Source: Colwellia sp. 12G3
GTDB taxonomy: Bacteria; Pseudomonadota; Gammaproteobacteria; Enterobacterales; Alteromonadaceae
Reading direction: 5' to 3'
NCBI RefSeq assembly: GCF_002836775.1
Contig: NZ_PJAQ01000065.1
Location: 124,001-188,000 of the forward strand
Length of the DNA stretch: 64,000 nucleotides
A program made the translations under genes and the position numbers. Of the stretch, positions 17,661 through 27,060 are shown in pieces (the first letter of the stretch is position 1; each line of letters starts with the position of its first letter). The notes under the pieces are model-generated. The model was not told the origin of the DNA and did no database searches. It saw nothing but the letters and a program-made list of their open reading frames with translations.

Positions 17661-18743
17661 CTAAAAAACAAACGTTAATAGAAGACCGCCTCTAACACCG
17701 TCTTCAACGGTATCTTGACGTGCAGCAACACTTCGGTCAGAAAGTGCATTATAGCCAACATAGCTACCGATAACCCAGTCTGTCGTTAAAGGATATTCAA
17801 CACCAACTTCGGCGGAATAACTAATACCTGCTGATGTTGATAAATCATCTTCCACCCAGGTTTGCATGCCATAAGGGGTGACTTCTTTAGAGCGATACTG
17901 CGCCCCTACGTTAGTATAGAAATTGATATTTCTATACTGCAAGTTATAGCTGTATGAAATAGACGCTTCGATACCATCGCTACCTTCGCCATTACGACTA
18001 ACTGGCGAATAAATCATTTGCACCTGACTGTTTTCATAAAAACCGGTCATTCTAAGACCTGCACGTTCATCTTCATTACGCGTTTGAATGCCTTCTAAGC
18101 CTTCAATGCCTCGGGTGCTGTATTGGTAAAACAAATCAAATGAGTAATCTTCACTATTGTAGAAGTTTACACCCCAAGCAGGCATAGAATACATACCTTG
18201 AATTCGTCTGGTACTAATACCTGGCGATTCCATAAACAGTCCAAGAAGCTGTACGCGATAACTAATCACCACATCAAATTCTGACTCTGTATCTACATTC
18301 GCAGCAAAAGAATAATCATCTCCAACGCTGCTTACAGCGCTGACATCTACATAAAATCCATCACGGCGATTTTTAAAAAAGCGATGTAACTTCTCAATTT
18401 TTTCACATTTTTCATCATCATCTTCACAACTGTGTGATTGATGAGCTTCATCTTCACAGTCACCGATACAAAAAGAATAATCGTCATCATCTTTTGACTC
18501 TGCTTCTTTTTTACTGTCTACCGTAATCTCTTTTTCAACGGAGTCATCTTTTGTTATTTTTTCATCCGCATTATGTTTAGCTATTTCAGTATTTTTACTA
18601 GGGTCTTGCTGTGTAGGTGATGCCGATATTGTTGACTCAGTAGTTTTACTTTCAAGTTCGGCATCTGCATTAGCAGTAAAAGAAGTCAAAATGACACTGG
18701 TGGCAACTAAGCTAACTACGGCTGTTTTTGTTAAATGTTTCAT
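17661..18743 (-). CDS. MipA/OmpV family outer-membrane protein
   Basis: 360 residues from the ATG at 18743, which has AGGGA close upstream; the frame runs on to 18833 without a ribosome site. A signal peptide ending TANADA is followed by a low-complexity acidic Lys/Glu/Asp/Ser segment (about 25-90). After that comes a short cluster with four Cys and two His (FCIGDCED, QSHSCEDDDEKCEK) and then the barrel. The barrel shows alternating aromatic strands and the terminal FVF of outer-membrane proteins. Family members bind MltA or act as antigens, and several are induced by cationic antimicrobials. The acidic, Cys-rich linker is longer than usual and could bind metal or polycations. It is co-transcribed with DUF3019, and a 10-bp-spaced direct repeat lies upstream. 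Confidence 0.88.
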   Translation of the reverse strand: MKHLTKTAVVSLVATSVILTSFTANADAELESKTTESTISASPTQQDPSKNTEIAKHNADEKITKDDSVEKEITVDSKKEAESKDDDDYSFCIGDCEDEAHQSHSCEDDDEKCEKIEKLHRFFKNRRDGFYVDVSAVSSVGDDYSFAANVDTESEFDVVISYRVQLLGLFMESPGISTRRIQGMYSMPAWGVNFYNSEDYSFDLFYQYSTRGIEGLEGIQTRNEDERAGLRMTGFYENSQVQMIYSPVSRNGEGSDGIEASISYSYNLQYRNINFYTNVGAQYRSKEVTPYGMQTWVEDDLSTSAGISYSAEVGVEYPLTTDWVIGSYVGYNALSDRSVAARQDTVEDGVRGGLLLTFVF

Positions 18744-18825
18744 ATATTCCCTGTGAACGTCTGTGTTTGATAACCGTAATATTAACGAAGGTTTACCAAA
18801 AAAGACGTAACACAAATTAAGCTGA

Positions 18826-18842
18826 TGTATCAATTTGTATCA
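18826..18842 (-). promoter_or_regulatory. 10-bp-spaced direct repeat upstream of mipA
   Basis: On the minus strand TGATACA occurs twice with a 10-bp period (TGATACAAATTGATACA), about 85-100 bases before the mipA start. OmpR-family regulators bind such direct half-sites, and one is encoded in this cluster. Binding is inference. Confidence 0.5.
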
Positions 18843-19211
18843 TATCTTAACGCAATAATAACATCGCTTTACACATGCAGGAATGGGGAGAATGTAACTA
18901 AAAGCATATCGCTTTAAATTAAGCCGATTAATATGAATTTTGTCATGCGATTATCACAAATGTGTGGTTTTAAATGATAGATGTAATAGATAACAGATGT
19001 TTGATTAACAACCTGGCATCTTATTAAATAGCATGCGCCTTAAAAGTGGGCTATACCTTTGTTTAGGTAAAGTGAGTGTTATTTATACTATCAAGTAATT
19101 ACTTATAAATTAGATAGTTACTCTGTAATAAAACCGTAACAAAACTGTCGTAATATAAAAATATAACTGTAACACGACTGCAATAAATACAGGTAATTAA
19201 AGGGATTTACA
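18843..19211. other. Divergent intergenic region, mipA and chemoreceptor
   Basis: No gene is seen. Near the chemoreceptor side there are repeated GTAACA strings (about 19130-19190, for example CCGTAACAAAACTG and ACTGTAACACGACTG) that could be regulator sites. Confidence 0.4.
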
Positions 19212-21110
19212 ATGGATAGTTTAAGCATAAAATGGAAGTTGAGTTTATTAGCAATATTGGCAGGAATAGGTTTCGCAATATTGATGTTTTATAATTATTC
19301 AGCTACTTCAACACTAATGGAGTTCAATAATATTTCTCGAAAAACAGTTCAGCTTGAAGCTGAAATGTTAATGCTCAGACGCCATGAAAAGGATTTTATC
19401 GCTAGAAAAGATCTTAAATATCTAGAAAAATTTAAGCAAACATTCACTGAAGTCAAGGTAACTCTAGAGCAGATAGAGCGTCAGCTATTGTCTGTCGATA
19501 TCACTAATCAACAAACAATTGAGCTTAGAGAGCTATTAACAACCTACCAGAACACCTTTTTTCTACTCGTTAAGCAACAGCAAATAGTAGGACTTAATGC
19601 TAAAGATGGCTTGTACGGCTCATTAAGAAATGAAGTACACCAAATAGAAAATTTACTAACCGAACATGAAAAATTGTCAGGCTCAAGTTATGAATTACAT
19701 AGCTTAATGCGAACTATGCTAATGCTACGCAGACATGAAAAAGACTTCATGCTAAGACGCGATGTCAAATATGTTGATAAATTTAATAAACGTTTAGAGG
19801 TTATGCGTAATAAATTAATTAACAGTGAGATAAGTGGTGATTTTAAGCAAAAAACTGAACAGGCCTTAGATAACTATCAACAACAATTTTTACAACTTGT
19901 GCAAGGTGAGCAAAAGTTTGGGCTAAACAGTTCTCAAGGGCTGCTTGGCGAAATGAGAAATAATATTCATCAAAGTGAATCGCTATTAAAATTATTTAAT
20001 CAATTCGCGCAAGAAAATATCGAGCAGCATATATCACACAAGGAATTGATTGATATCATTGTAGGCTTCAGCCTATTAATATCAATTATGCTAGCATTGA
20101 TTACCATCGCCAATGGTATTTCCAGACGTATAACTAACTTATCAAAACTGATGATTTTAGTCGCAACGTCAAAAGATTTAAGTTTGCGAGCTAATGCTCA
20201 TGGTCATGATGAAATCTGCGAAATGGCTAATATTTATAATGAAATGATGTCAGAATTTGAAACATTGATGTCTGAAGTAAAAGCTTCATCACTAGAACTA
20301 GAGCTGGCCTCTAAAAACTTGAAAGCATCAAGCTTACAAACGAGTACAGGTGTCAACCGACAGTTAAGCGATAGCGCACAAGTTGTCTCAGCCCTGACAC
20401 AAGTGAGTGACTCAGTTGCAGAAGTTGCTTTTAATGCATCTGAAGCAGCTAAAGCTTCTCTTTCTGCCGAGCAAGCATCAAAAAGTGGTCATTTACTGAT
20501 TAAAGAAAATCGAAAAAGTTTTGAAAAGCTTGTGATTGATATTGAAGCATCGGGTGCAATAATTCAGAATTTAAACAAAGAGAGTAATAATATCGAGGGC
20601 ATGCTCAACGATATTAGAAGCATTGCTGACCAGACAAACTTGCTCGCCCTTAATGCTGCGATAGAAGCAGCTCGAGCCGGTGAACAAGGCAGAGGTTTTG
20701 CTGTTGTAGCGGATGAAGTTAGAACGCTTGCTCAGCGTTCAGCTGCATCGACACAAGAAATAGAACATGTCATTACCCGCCTACAGTCACTAGCGGCAGA
20801 CGCAGTATTGGCCATGAGTTTAGGGAAATCTCAAGCAGAAAGTAGTGTGGTAGATACGCAAAATGTAGAGTTAGCCTTGATTGACATAAAAAACTACAGC
20901 GAAGCGGTAAGTGATATGAATCGACAAATAGCGACTGCAGCAGAACAGCAAGCCACTGTTGTGCAAGAGATTAACCGTAATTTAATGTCTATTACTGAAG
21001 TAGTAGAAGATACATCTAGCCTTACAGATACAATATCAGTCTCTAGTGAGCAACTACATCACTTATCTGAACAGCTTGGACTGCGTGTCATTAAATTTAC
21101 GACTCATTAA
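19212..21110 (+). CDS. Methyl-accepting chemotaxis protein with HBM-type sensor
   Basis: 632 residues. Membrane segments are at about 8-28 and 277-298. The roughly 245-residue periplasmic part contains two copies of the same helical unit: [20 protein letters not shown] (about 49-68) and [20 protein letters not shown] (about 168-187). This internal duplication is the mark of the helical bimodular (HBM) sensor, which in Pseudomonas McpS binds TCA-cycle acids. HAMP follows, then the signalling coiled coil with [20 protein letters not shown] at the tip. The ligand is unknown. It stands alone and is read away from mipA. Confidence 0.93.
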   Translation: MDSLSIKWKLSLLAILAGIGFAILMFYNYSATSTLMEFNNISRKTVQLEAEMLMLRRHEKDFIARKDLKYLEKFKQTFTEVKVTLEQIERQLLSVDITNQQTIELRELLTTYQNTFFLLVKQQQIVGLNAKDGLYGSLRNEVHQIENLLTEHEKLSGSSYELHSLMRTMLMLRRHEKDFMLRRDVKYVDKFNKRLEVMRNKLINSEISGDFKQKTEQALDNYQQQFLQLVQGEQKFGLNSSQGLLGEMRNNIHQSESLLKLFNQFAQENIEQHISHKELIDIIVGFSLLISIMLALITIANGISRRITNLSKLMILVATSKDLSLRANAHGHDEICEMANIYNEMMSEFETLMSEVKASSLELELASKNLKASSLQTSTGVNRQLSDSAQVVSALTQVSDSVAEVAFNASEAAKASLSAEQASKSGHLLIKENRKSFEKLVIDIEASGAIIQNLNKESNNIEGMLNDIRSIADQTNLLALNAAIEAARAGEQGRGFAVVADEVRTLAQRSAASTQEIEHVITRLQSLAADAVLAMSLGKSQAESSVVDTQNVELALIDIKNYSEAVSDMNRQIATAAEQQATVVQEINRNLMSITEVVEDTSSLTDTISVSSEQLHHLSEQLGLRVIKFTTH

Positions 21111-21245
21111 TGTAGAGTAAGCTAAATTTAATGCATAGATTAGCTAGCGATGATAAATGGCGTAATCTAGAAGTTTATTGAACTAACCTTTTATATTTAT
21201 TTGGTTAGATCAATAAACATCTCTAACTATCACTGTAGTTATTAG

Positions 21246-21425
21246 CTAATAAGAATACTGCTCAAAGTTTGCAATATCTTTTCGTAAACGGCGCTGTTCT
21301 TTTATCGCTTCAATCTCTCGCCATTTACGTTTTCGCTGTTTTGTTTGACCTTTTTTATCCGGTCTTGTTAGCTCGTCGTCTTCATCGTCTAACACATGCG
21401 CTTCCTGCCAATACTCGTTTTCCAT
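21246..21425 (-). CDS. DUF3545 family small protein
   Basis: A 59-residue frame with a clear AGGAG six bases before the ATG. The translation starts MENEYWQEAHVLDDEDDELT and has a basic middle (KKGQTKQRKRKWREIEAIKE) and an end QRRLRKDIANFEQYSY. The KRKWREIEAIKEQRRLRKD stretch matches DUF3545, a short charged family in marine gammaproteobacteria with no known function. It is probably cytoplasmic and nucleic-acid-binding by charge (inference). The longer plus-strand frame over the same bases is a shadow. Confidence 0.8.
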   Translation of the reverse strand: MENEYWQEAHVLDDEDDELTRPDKKGQTKQRKRKWREIEAIKEQRRLRKDIANFEQYSY

Positions 21426-21555
21426 ATTACTCTCCTATCATCCTCTTACCACTAATGTTAAATAGCAATTTAAGGGAGTTAGGTGAAAGTAATATGAAAC
21501 AAAGATGACAATTTTATGAAAGTACTCGTTAGACCTTATACAACGATTAACGGTG

Positions 21556-22011
21556 TTACTGGGCTTTAATTTTCAAACCTTTTAAAAATGCAGATAAAAC
21601 TTCATCAGAACAATTTTTATAATGCTTATTGCTTACATTTCTAAAGAGTGCGCTTAACTCATGCTTATCTAAGCTAAGTTCAGCTAATTCAAGAATAGAA
21701 ATCACTTCTTCTGCTTTTAAAGACAAAGCAATTTTTACTTTATTAAAGATCATATTATTCGTTAACTCTTGCTCATTTTCACGTTCGGGTCCTTCACTTG
21801 GTCCACGTTGAGCAGTGATCAAACCATTTAAAAAGCTAGAAAATTGCACGTCTTCTATGGCTTGATATTCACTATCATCTTTCTCTTTAAAGAAGTTAGC
21901 TAACTGGTCTGCACTAATTTCACATTGGCTTAAAGCAAAAGTAGTTATAATTTTTTCATCAGTTAAGTCAAAGATAGTGCGGATGCGGCGAAGTATGTCG
22001 TTATTAATCAT
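21556..22011 (-). CDS. DUF1456 family protein (YehS-like)
   Basis: 151 residues in two homologous halves, each about 65 long: MINNDILRRIRTIFDLTDEK at the start of the first and NNMIFNKVKIALSLKAEEVI at the start of the second, both followed by helices ending in SSFLNGLI and SAFLKGLK. This duplicated helical layout is the DUF1456 family, of which E. coli YehS is a member. The function is not known. The protein is cytoplasmic and acidic. The gene stands alone between DUF3545 and mscS. Confidence 0.9.
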   Translation of the reverse strand: MINNDILRRIRTIFDLTDEKIITTFALSQCEISADQLANFFKEKDDSEYQAIEDVQFSSFLNGLITAQRGPSEGPERENEQELTNNMIFNKVKIALSLKAEEVISILELAELSLDKHELSALFRNVSNKHYKNCSDEVLSAFLKGLKIKAQ

Positions 22012-22271
22012 GTAATAGCCTAAAAGTTGTTTTGCTTAAGCAGTAATATATATAGCTGCTTGAAAAGTGTTTCAAAAGTATGCAGCCATTATAACTGACT
22101 CAGCCGCCCTTGGCGTGTTTTGATTTAATAAATGGCTATCTATCACGTTAAACACCAATTTTTCTAACATATAGTTAAGTAACTTCATAATAATTAGCTA
22201 CATAAATTGTAATTTTTGCTAGTCAGTATAAAATATTAGTGATTTTAATCATTGTTAATAAAGGAAATTCA

Positions 22272-23108
22272 ATGAGCACAATAGATACCTCTATCACACA
22301 ACTCGAAACGCTTACTATGAAGGCATATGAACTTGGGCTTGCTTATGCTCCTAAGTTGGTTTTATCGATTCTTACTTTACTGATTGGTTTATGGATCATA
22401 AGTGGCATTAGTAAGTTAGTACAAGCATCAATGGTACGTTCAAAGGTTGATCCAACCTTAATCCCTTTTATGGGTAGCTTAGTCTCTTGGTTACTTAAAG
22501 TACTTTTATTTATCTCTGTTGCTTCAATGGTAGGCGTTGCGACTACGTCATTTATTGCCGTACTTGGTGCCGCTGGTTTAGCTATCGGTTTAGCATTACA
22601 AGGCAGTTTAGCCAACTTTGCCGGTGGTGTGTTAATTATGATATTCAAACCCTATAAAGTAGGTGATTTAATTGAATCTCAAGGCCATCTAGGAGTCGTT
22701 AAAGAAGTACAAATATTTAATACTATTTTGCTTTCACCACAATCAAAACGCATTATTATCCCTAATGGTTCAACGTCTAATGGCTCTGTTGTTAACTATA
22801 GCGTTGAAGGTAAAATACGTGTTGATCTCACTGTTGGTGTTTCTTATGATGCTGACATTGATCAAACCAAAGCCGTATTAATGGATGTACTTGTTAACAA
22901 TGACAAAGTAATGCAAGAGCCCGCTCCGTTTGTGGGTCTATCAGAAATGGCTGATAGTTCGGTGAACTTTGCTGTTCGCCCACATTGTTTACCTGAGCAC
23001 TACTGGGATGTTTACTTTAGTGTCAATGAAGCAATGAAGAAAGCATTGGATAAAAACGCGATTACTATTCCATTCCCACAGCGCGACGTACATTTGATTC
23101 AGTCATAG
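22272..23108 (+). CDS. mscS: Small-conductance mechanosensitive channel MscS
   Basis: 278 residues from the ATG at 22272, which has AAGGA upstream; an in-frame start at 22239 would add residues before the ribosome site. Three membrane helices lie at about 20-45, 57-80 and 88-120. TM3 is the Gly/Ala-rich pore helix (VLGAAGLAIGLALQGSLANF), followed by the beta domain with FKPYKVGDLIE, IIIPNG and the C-terminal domain ending FPQRDVHLI. It opens under membrane tension to release solutes on osmotic down-shock. Length and motifs match E. coli MscS. A fold-back element follows its stop. Confidence 0.95.
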   Translation: MSTIDTSITQLETLTMKAYELGLAYAPKLVLSILTLLIGLWIISGISKLVQASMVRSKVDPTLIPFMGSLVSWLLKVLLFISVASMVGVATTSFIAVLGAAGLAIGLALQGSLANFAGGVLIMIFKPYKVGDLIESQGHLGVVKEVQIFNTILLSPQSKRIIIPNGSTSNGSVVNYSVEGKIRVDLTVGVSYDADIDQTKAVLMDVLVNNDKVMQEPAPFVGLSEMADSSVNFAVRPHCLPEHYWDVYFSVNEAMKKALDKNAITIPFPQRDVHLIQS

Positions 23109-23145
23109 CTAACTCAATGGCTTTATTCTTCGGCCATAAATAGCT

Positions 23146-23350
23146 AATTTAACCTGAGGTTTAGATAAGAGTTTTGTAACTTATTGAAGTTAGGTGAACA
23201 AATTAACTTAAAGTTCCAGTGACGAAATTTAAGTGTCTATTAAGATATTTTTACAAACCAATAACTGGTTATTGGGAGTAAAAATAACGCTGATAGACGC
23301 TTAAATAGCGTTATTGGGCAAATTCGCTTATCCGAAGTTCAGGTTAATTT
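23146..23350. mobile_element. Fold-back MITE-like element between mscS and rhlE
   Basis: The ends are inverted repeats: AACCTGAGGTTTAGATAAG (from 23151) against AACCTGAACTTCGGATAAG on the other strand (to 23345). They are flanked on both sides by AATTT (23146-23150 and 23346-23350), which fits a 5-bp target duplication. Inside is a second inverted pair (TTAAGTGTCTATTAAGAT and, reversed, TTAAGCGTCTATCAGCG, each running into TTTTTAC). The centre is a perfect palindrome CCAATAACTGGTTATTGG. The whole 195 bp can fold on itself. There is no coding capacity. Confidence 0.7.
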
Positions 23351-23357
23351 AATGTAA

Positions 23358-23400
23358 TAAAAAACCGCATCAATGAGAGTTATTGACGCGGTTTTATTTT
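23358..23400. terminator. Bidirectional terminator for mscS and rhlE
   Basis: AAAACCGC-TCAAT pairs with ATTGA-GCGGTTTT around a 7-base loop, with A-rich and T-rich flanks, between two convergent genes. Confidence 0.88.
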
Positions 23401-23454
23401 ACGATTTTTTATTAACAGTAATTAGCTTAACCGTCTTTTTCACCTTAAAAGTGA

Positions 23455-24795
23455 CTATTTAGTCGGCCATGGGCTTCTCGGTAAGTTACTGCTAGATTCG
23501 TTACTTCTAGCAGGGGTTCGTTTCCCTTGATTACTATTGGGCTGATTACGACTCGAAGAACTGTTGCTAGAACGACTGCTGTTAGATTGACTACTTTTAG
23601 GTTTAGCATTTTTAGGCTGAAAGTTTAATACCGATACCGGAACTGTCTTTTTCACCGGAAACGCTTCAAACTCTTTTCGCTCAATAATATGACCTAAACG
23701 GCTTTCAATGGCACAAAGCTCTCTAAAATTATCTTTAGAAACAAAAGAAACCGCTTCACCTTCGGCGCCCGCACGTCCTGTACGACCAATACGGTGAATA
23801 TAATCATCAACTTGCCCTGGCAAGTCATAATTTATAACACGCGTAAGTTCACCAATATCAAGACCTCGAGCAGCGATACCCGTAGCAACTAAATATTTTA
23901 TTTTTCCTGATTTGAAATCACCTAGAATTTTTTCACGAATATCTTGTGTTCTACCACTGTGAATACTCTCCGCTTCAATTCCACGCTTTTCTAACTGACT
24001 AACCAATTTGGCTGCGCCATGTTTAGTTTCGATAAAGATAAGGGCTTGCTGCCAATCGAGGTTTTGAATTAAATGACTCAATAATGCTGACTTATTGGTT
24101 TTATCGACAGTAACCAACCACTGTTCAATTTTAGGTTTATTGGCACTGTCTTCACGAATAAAAATTTCAACCGGCTTATGAATAGCTCTTTTGGCTAAAC
24201 CGCGCACATCCTCGGAGATGGTTGCAGAAAAGAGTAAGTTTTGACGGTGCTCGGGTAAACGCTCAATGATCTTATTAATGTCATCAATAAAGCCCATATC
24301 AAGCATTCGGTCAGCTTCATCAAGCACTAACATATCGAGTTCATCAAAATGCAATGCTCTTTGATGCGCCATGTCGAGCAATCGACCCGGCGTGGCTACG
24401 ACGATATCGACGCCCCCAATTAAACGTTGTATTTGTGGTTGTGCATCAATGCCCCCGTACATAGCCATTGAACTTATATCTAAATATTTCGCATATTGAC
24501 TAATACTTTCTTCAACTTGTACTGCCAACTCACGAGTAGGTACAAGGATTAAAGCACGAATACGCTTACCACGTAGTTTTTTATCAGTGTCTTTATATCG
24601 GCTGTTCAGTTGCTCTAATAGAGGTAAAACAAAACTAGCGGTTTTACCTGTACCCGTTTGCGCAGCAGCAATAATATCTTTGCCCGATAACACCACTGGA
24701 ATAGCTTTTTGTTGAATCGGGGTCGCTTGGCTATAGCCAAGCTCAGCAAGGGCTTTTAATAAAGGTTCAGATAATTTAAGTGTTGAGAAGGACAT
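23455..24795 (-). CDS. rhlE: DEAD-box ATP-dependent RNA helicase, RhlE-like
   Basis: 446 residues. The helicase core has every motif in order: Q motif (GYSQATPIQQKAIP), AAQTGTGKT, PTRELAVQ, TPGRLLD, VLDEADRMLDMGF, FSATIS, ARGLDI and HRIGRTGRAG. The C-terminal 70 residues are low-complexity Ser/Asn/Arg/Gln/Pro, as in RhlE-type proteins, and should bind RNA loosely. The likely role is RNA unwinding in ribosome assembly or turnover, important in cold conditions. It is monocistronic and ends at the shared terminator. Confidence 0.93.
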   Translation of the reverse strand: MSFSTLKLSEPLLKALAELGYSQATPIQQKAIPVVLSGKDIIAAAQTGTGKTASFVLPLLEQLNSRYKDTDKKLRGKRIRALILVPTRELAVQVEESISQYAKYLDISSMAMYGGIDAQPQIQRLIGGVDIVVATPGRLLDMAHQRALHFDELDMLVLDEADRMLDMGFIDDINKIIERLPEHRQNLLFSATISEDVRGLAKRAIHKPVEIFIREDSANKPKIEQWLVTVDKTNKSALLSHLIQNLDWQQALIFIETKHGAAKLVSQLEKRGIEAESIHSGRTQDIREKILGDFKSGKIKYLVATGIAARGLDIGELTRVINYDLPGQVDDYIHRIGRTGRAGAEGEAVSFVSKDNFRELCAIESRLGHIIERKEFEAFPVKKTVPVSVLNFQPKNAKPKSSQSNSSRSSNSSSSRNQPNSNQGKRTPARSNESSSNLPRSPWPTK

Positions 24796-25018
24796 AGTGT
24801 GTCTCAGCCATATTGATAATCAAACTGCTATTCATTGGCCAAATATTACAAAGTGACTAAGGTGCAGATAGATAGGAATAATTATGCAGAGCAGTATAAC
24901 AGCTATCTAGATCGCGTAGAAGTAAGAAGCGTCTGCCCATGGAAATGTGCTTAGATTCAAATAGGAAGTGTATATAAGTTGATGATACTTTTTGGTTAAT
25001 TTAACAAAATAACGTCCC

Positions 25019-25957
25019 CTAGTTGGCAGGACAAGAGAACTCTAACCAAACTTTACTCTGCTCGCCATATTTAGCGATCCAAATAGCGATGGCTTGCTGC
25101 TCAGTCTTTTGTTCAATACCATATAAAGAGGACGCATAGGAGATCATCTCAGTGGTAAAGTTCACTTTTTTCATTAACTGATAAACACAAGGCCACTTAT
25201 TTTTTACGCCTGGCCAAGCCGCTTTTTTAATCAAGGTGACCTTAGGGTTACCACAGTCGTAGAGCATTTCTTTATTTACTCCCCATGCAGGATCTTGTTC
25301 ACACGCTTTGTCATAATCAGGGAATTCTACAAAATGCCCTTTTATACGCACATCAACCCAGTTAGGACTCCAATGTAATAACACTATCGGCTGCTTAGTC
25401 TTCTCAGCTTGATAAAGCTTCTGCCAAAGTTGCTCAGCATCGGCTAAACGTTCTATGGTAAAGTTAATGTCTAATGACCTAATCATTGCGGCATCACGAT
25501 AATTCCATGGTCCGGTATAATAAACCCCCTTAGTACCATGATTATCATCACTAAAAATAGCAGTGCAATTTTTCAGTGCTTGCCAGCTAGGTAGTTCTGG
25601 ACATAGTTCTTCAACATATTCTGGATACCACCAATCTTCTCTGCCAAAAGCACTATGTAATCCTAGATCTTCTATATAGCCCTTATTAACAGCTTTAATA
25701 AACTCACCATCATCATAAGTTTGCCAAACCTCAACCTGAATATGAACAAAGCCTTTTCTCAATGCCCCTATCTGATTGATAGAACTGATAGGTAAATACT
25801 CAACCGGATAACCAAGCTGCTCTATTTTAGCACCAACAATTTTTGATAATAATCGTTGGCTAGGCCAATCATTTAATGGCATCACAATAGCGTCCTCTTT
25901 AAAAGCGATAGCCTTTAATGAGAAAATAATAAGTAAGAAAATTGGTAATACAGGCAC
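25019..25957 (-). CDS. Glycine-betaine-type ABC substrate-binding protein, lone
   Basis: 312 residues with a signal peptide (MPVLPIFLLIIFSLKAIA). It resembles OpuAC/ProX-like binding proteins: NDWPSQRLLSKIVGAKIEQLGYPVEYLP at the start of the fold, then GFVHIQVEVWQ, IVLLHWSPNWVDVR and a C-terminal helix region ending in AIWIAKYGE. Trp and Tyr residues (for example W in HWSPNWV) could form the aromatic cage for a quaternary amine. There is no permease or ATPase gene nearby, so it would have to serve a transporter encoded elsewhere or act as a sensor. Six Cys in the mature chain are unusual. Confidence 0.8.
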   Translation of the reverse strand: MPVLPIFLLIIFSLKAIAFKEDAIVMPLNDWPSQRLLSKIVGAKIEQLGYPVEYLPISSINQIGALRKGFVHIQVEVWQTYDDGEFIKAVNKGYIEDLGLHSAFGREDWWYPEYVEELCPELPSWQALKNCTAIFSDDNHGTKGVYYTGPWNYRDAAMIRSLDINFTIERLADAEQLWQKLYQAEKTKQPIVLLHWSPNWVDVRIKGHFVEFPDYDKACEQDPAWGVNKEMLYDCGNPKVTLIKKAAWPGVKNKWPCVYQLMKKVNFTTEMISYASSLYGIEQKTEQQAIAIWIAKYGEQSKVWLEFSCPAN

Positions 25958-26143
25958 TGCAGTCTACCCTAAAATATTGATAACTTTTTAAGTATAGCGT
26001 TATGAGTGAGGAAGAGCGTATAAACATTTTATAGCAGATTCAAATACAAGCTGTTAGATAGTAACGCTAAGGTATTACAGATAGGATATAATACTGGTAG
26101 TAAACTGTTAGCAATGCTCAAGTTAATTGGATCTATCTAAACG

Positions 26144-26485
26144 ATGAAAAATAAGAAAAAAAAAGCCGAAACGGCAATCATAAAAGACATTTCTCTAGGT
26201 TATGTTTATGTGATGACACATTCATTTTTTTCAGATGTAGTTAAAATAGGTTGTACTACTGAAGAGCCACAAGAGCATGCAAAATCACTCTCTGCAAAAA
26301 CTATTGGCGAGTATCACATAGCTTTCTCACTACGATGTAGTAAACCATGTAAAGTAATAAAACAAATAAAAGAATACTTACACGCACAAGAATACGTTAA
26401 TGAATTTTACCAAGTTTCTCCAGAAGTTGCTGGAAAACTACTCAGAAGAGAAACCTTAAAAATCCCAATTGTACTTACCGTTTAA
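26144..26485 (+). CDS. GIY-YIG / T5orf172 domain small protein
   Basis: 113 residues. After a basic start (MKNKKKKAETAIIKD) comes GYVYVMTHSFFSDVVKIGCT, the two beta strands of a GIY-YIG-like fold (GYVYVM for GIY, VKIGCT for YIG). HAKSLSAKT and a helix with VIKQIKEYLHAQEYVNEFYQV follow. This is the T5orf172/Mug113 branch of the superfamily, whose members are standalone or fused and mostly uncharacterised. Catalytic competence is uncertain: the family Arg and Glu are not clearly placed. It is monocistronic with a strong terminator. Confidence 0.75.
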   Translation: MKNKKKKAETAIIKDISLGYVYVMTHSFFSDVVKIGCTTEEPQEHAKSLSAKTIGEYHIAFSLRCSKPCKVIKQIKEYLHAQEYVNEFYQVSPEVAGKLLRRETLKIPIVLTV

Positions 26486-26576
26486 CAGCCTAAAATATTC
26501 CCAATTTCCCGACTATATTTTAACTACGCTCAACACCCCATTAAAACAGCTGAATATAACAGGGGATTTAGTAAAT

Positions 26577-26610
26577 AAAAAAGCATAGACCCAAAGGGCT
26601 ATGCTTTTTA
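26577..26610 (+). terminator. Terminator after the GIY-YIG-like gene
   Basis: AAAAAGCATAG pairs with CTATGCTTTTT, extended by CC/GG across a short loop, and has T or A runs on both sides. It can also serve the convergent DUF2750 gene. Confidence 0.9.
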
Positions 26611-26700
26611 TGAGTTAACTAAATAGCTCATATGCTAGTCAACGGTCAGTAAACCTGACAATTAAGCAGCGTATAACTAGATAATATTATAGAAGTGCTA

Positions 26701-27060
26701 TTATTTTAGTGACTCTATTTCAGCAAGTGCTTGAGTAAATTCACTCAATTCCATTTCGACATGCGCATCATCACCTTGCCAGTTAATACCAACAATAACA
26801 CCGTCATCATTAAGATCTTCAACCCAAAATTCAAACCAATCAGCTAACGAAATTTCACAAGGAATGTAATCACTCCACTCATCAATACAATGTTGCTGAG
26901 CTAATTGTGAACTTGACCACAAAGGCATTACATCAGTGTTTTCAAAGCTAGGAGAGTCAAGCACAACCCAATCTTCACTTGCTGTATCTTGTAGTGCCCA
27001 AATCACTTGCGTCGGTTTGGTTTCTACTAAAAAATTTTTTAGGGTATTGTTATCACTCAT
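26701..27060 (-). CDS. DUF2750 family protein
   Basis: 119 residues, acidic, no signal peptide. The family pattern is visible: VIWALQDTASEDWVVLDS, then NTDVMPLWSSSQLAQQHC, EWSDYIPCEISLADWFEFW and VEDLNDDGVIVGINW. DUF2750 is found widely in proteobacteria without an assigned role. It stands alone, read leftward toward the terminator at 26577-26610. Confidence 0.88.
   Translation of the reverse strand: MSDNNTLKNFLVETKPTQVIWALQDTASEDWVVLDSPSFENTDVMPLWSSSQLAQQHCIDEWSDYIPCEISLADWFEFWVEDLNDDGVIVGINWQGDDAHVEMELSEFTQALAEIESLK

Noticed and set aside
21269-21508. Plus-strand frame of 79 codons with hydrophobic start
   Set aside because: It is the complement of the DUF3545 gene, which has a good ribosome site and a recognisable family pattern.
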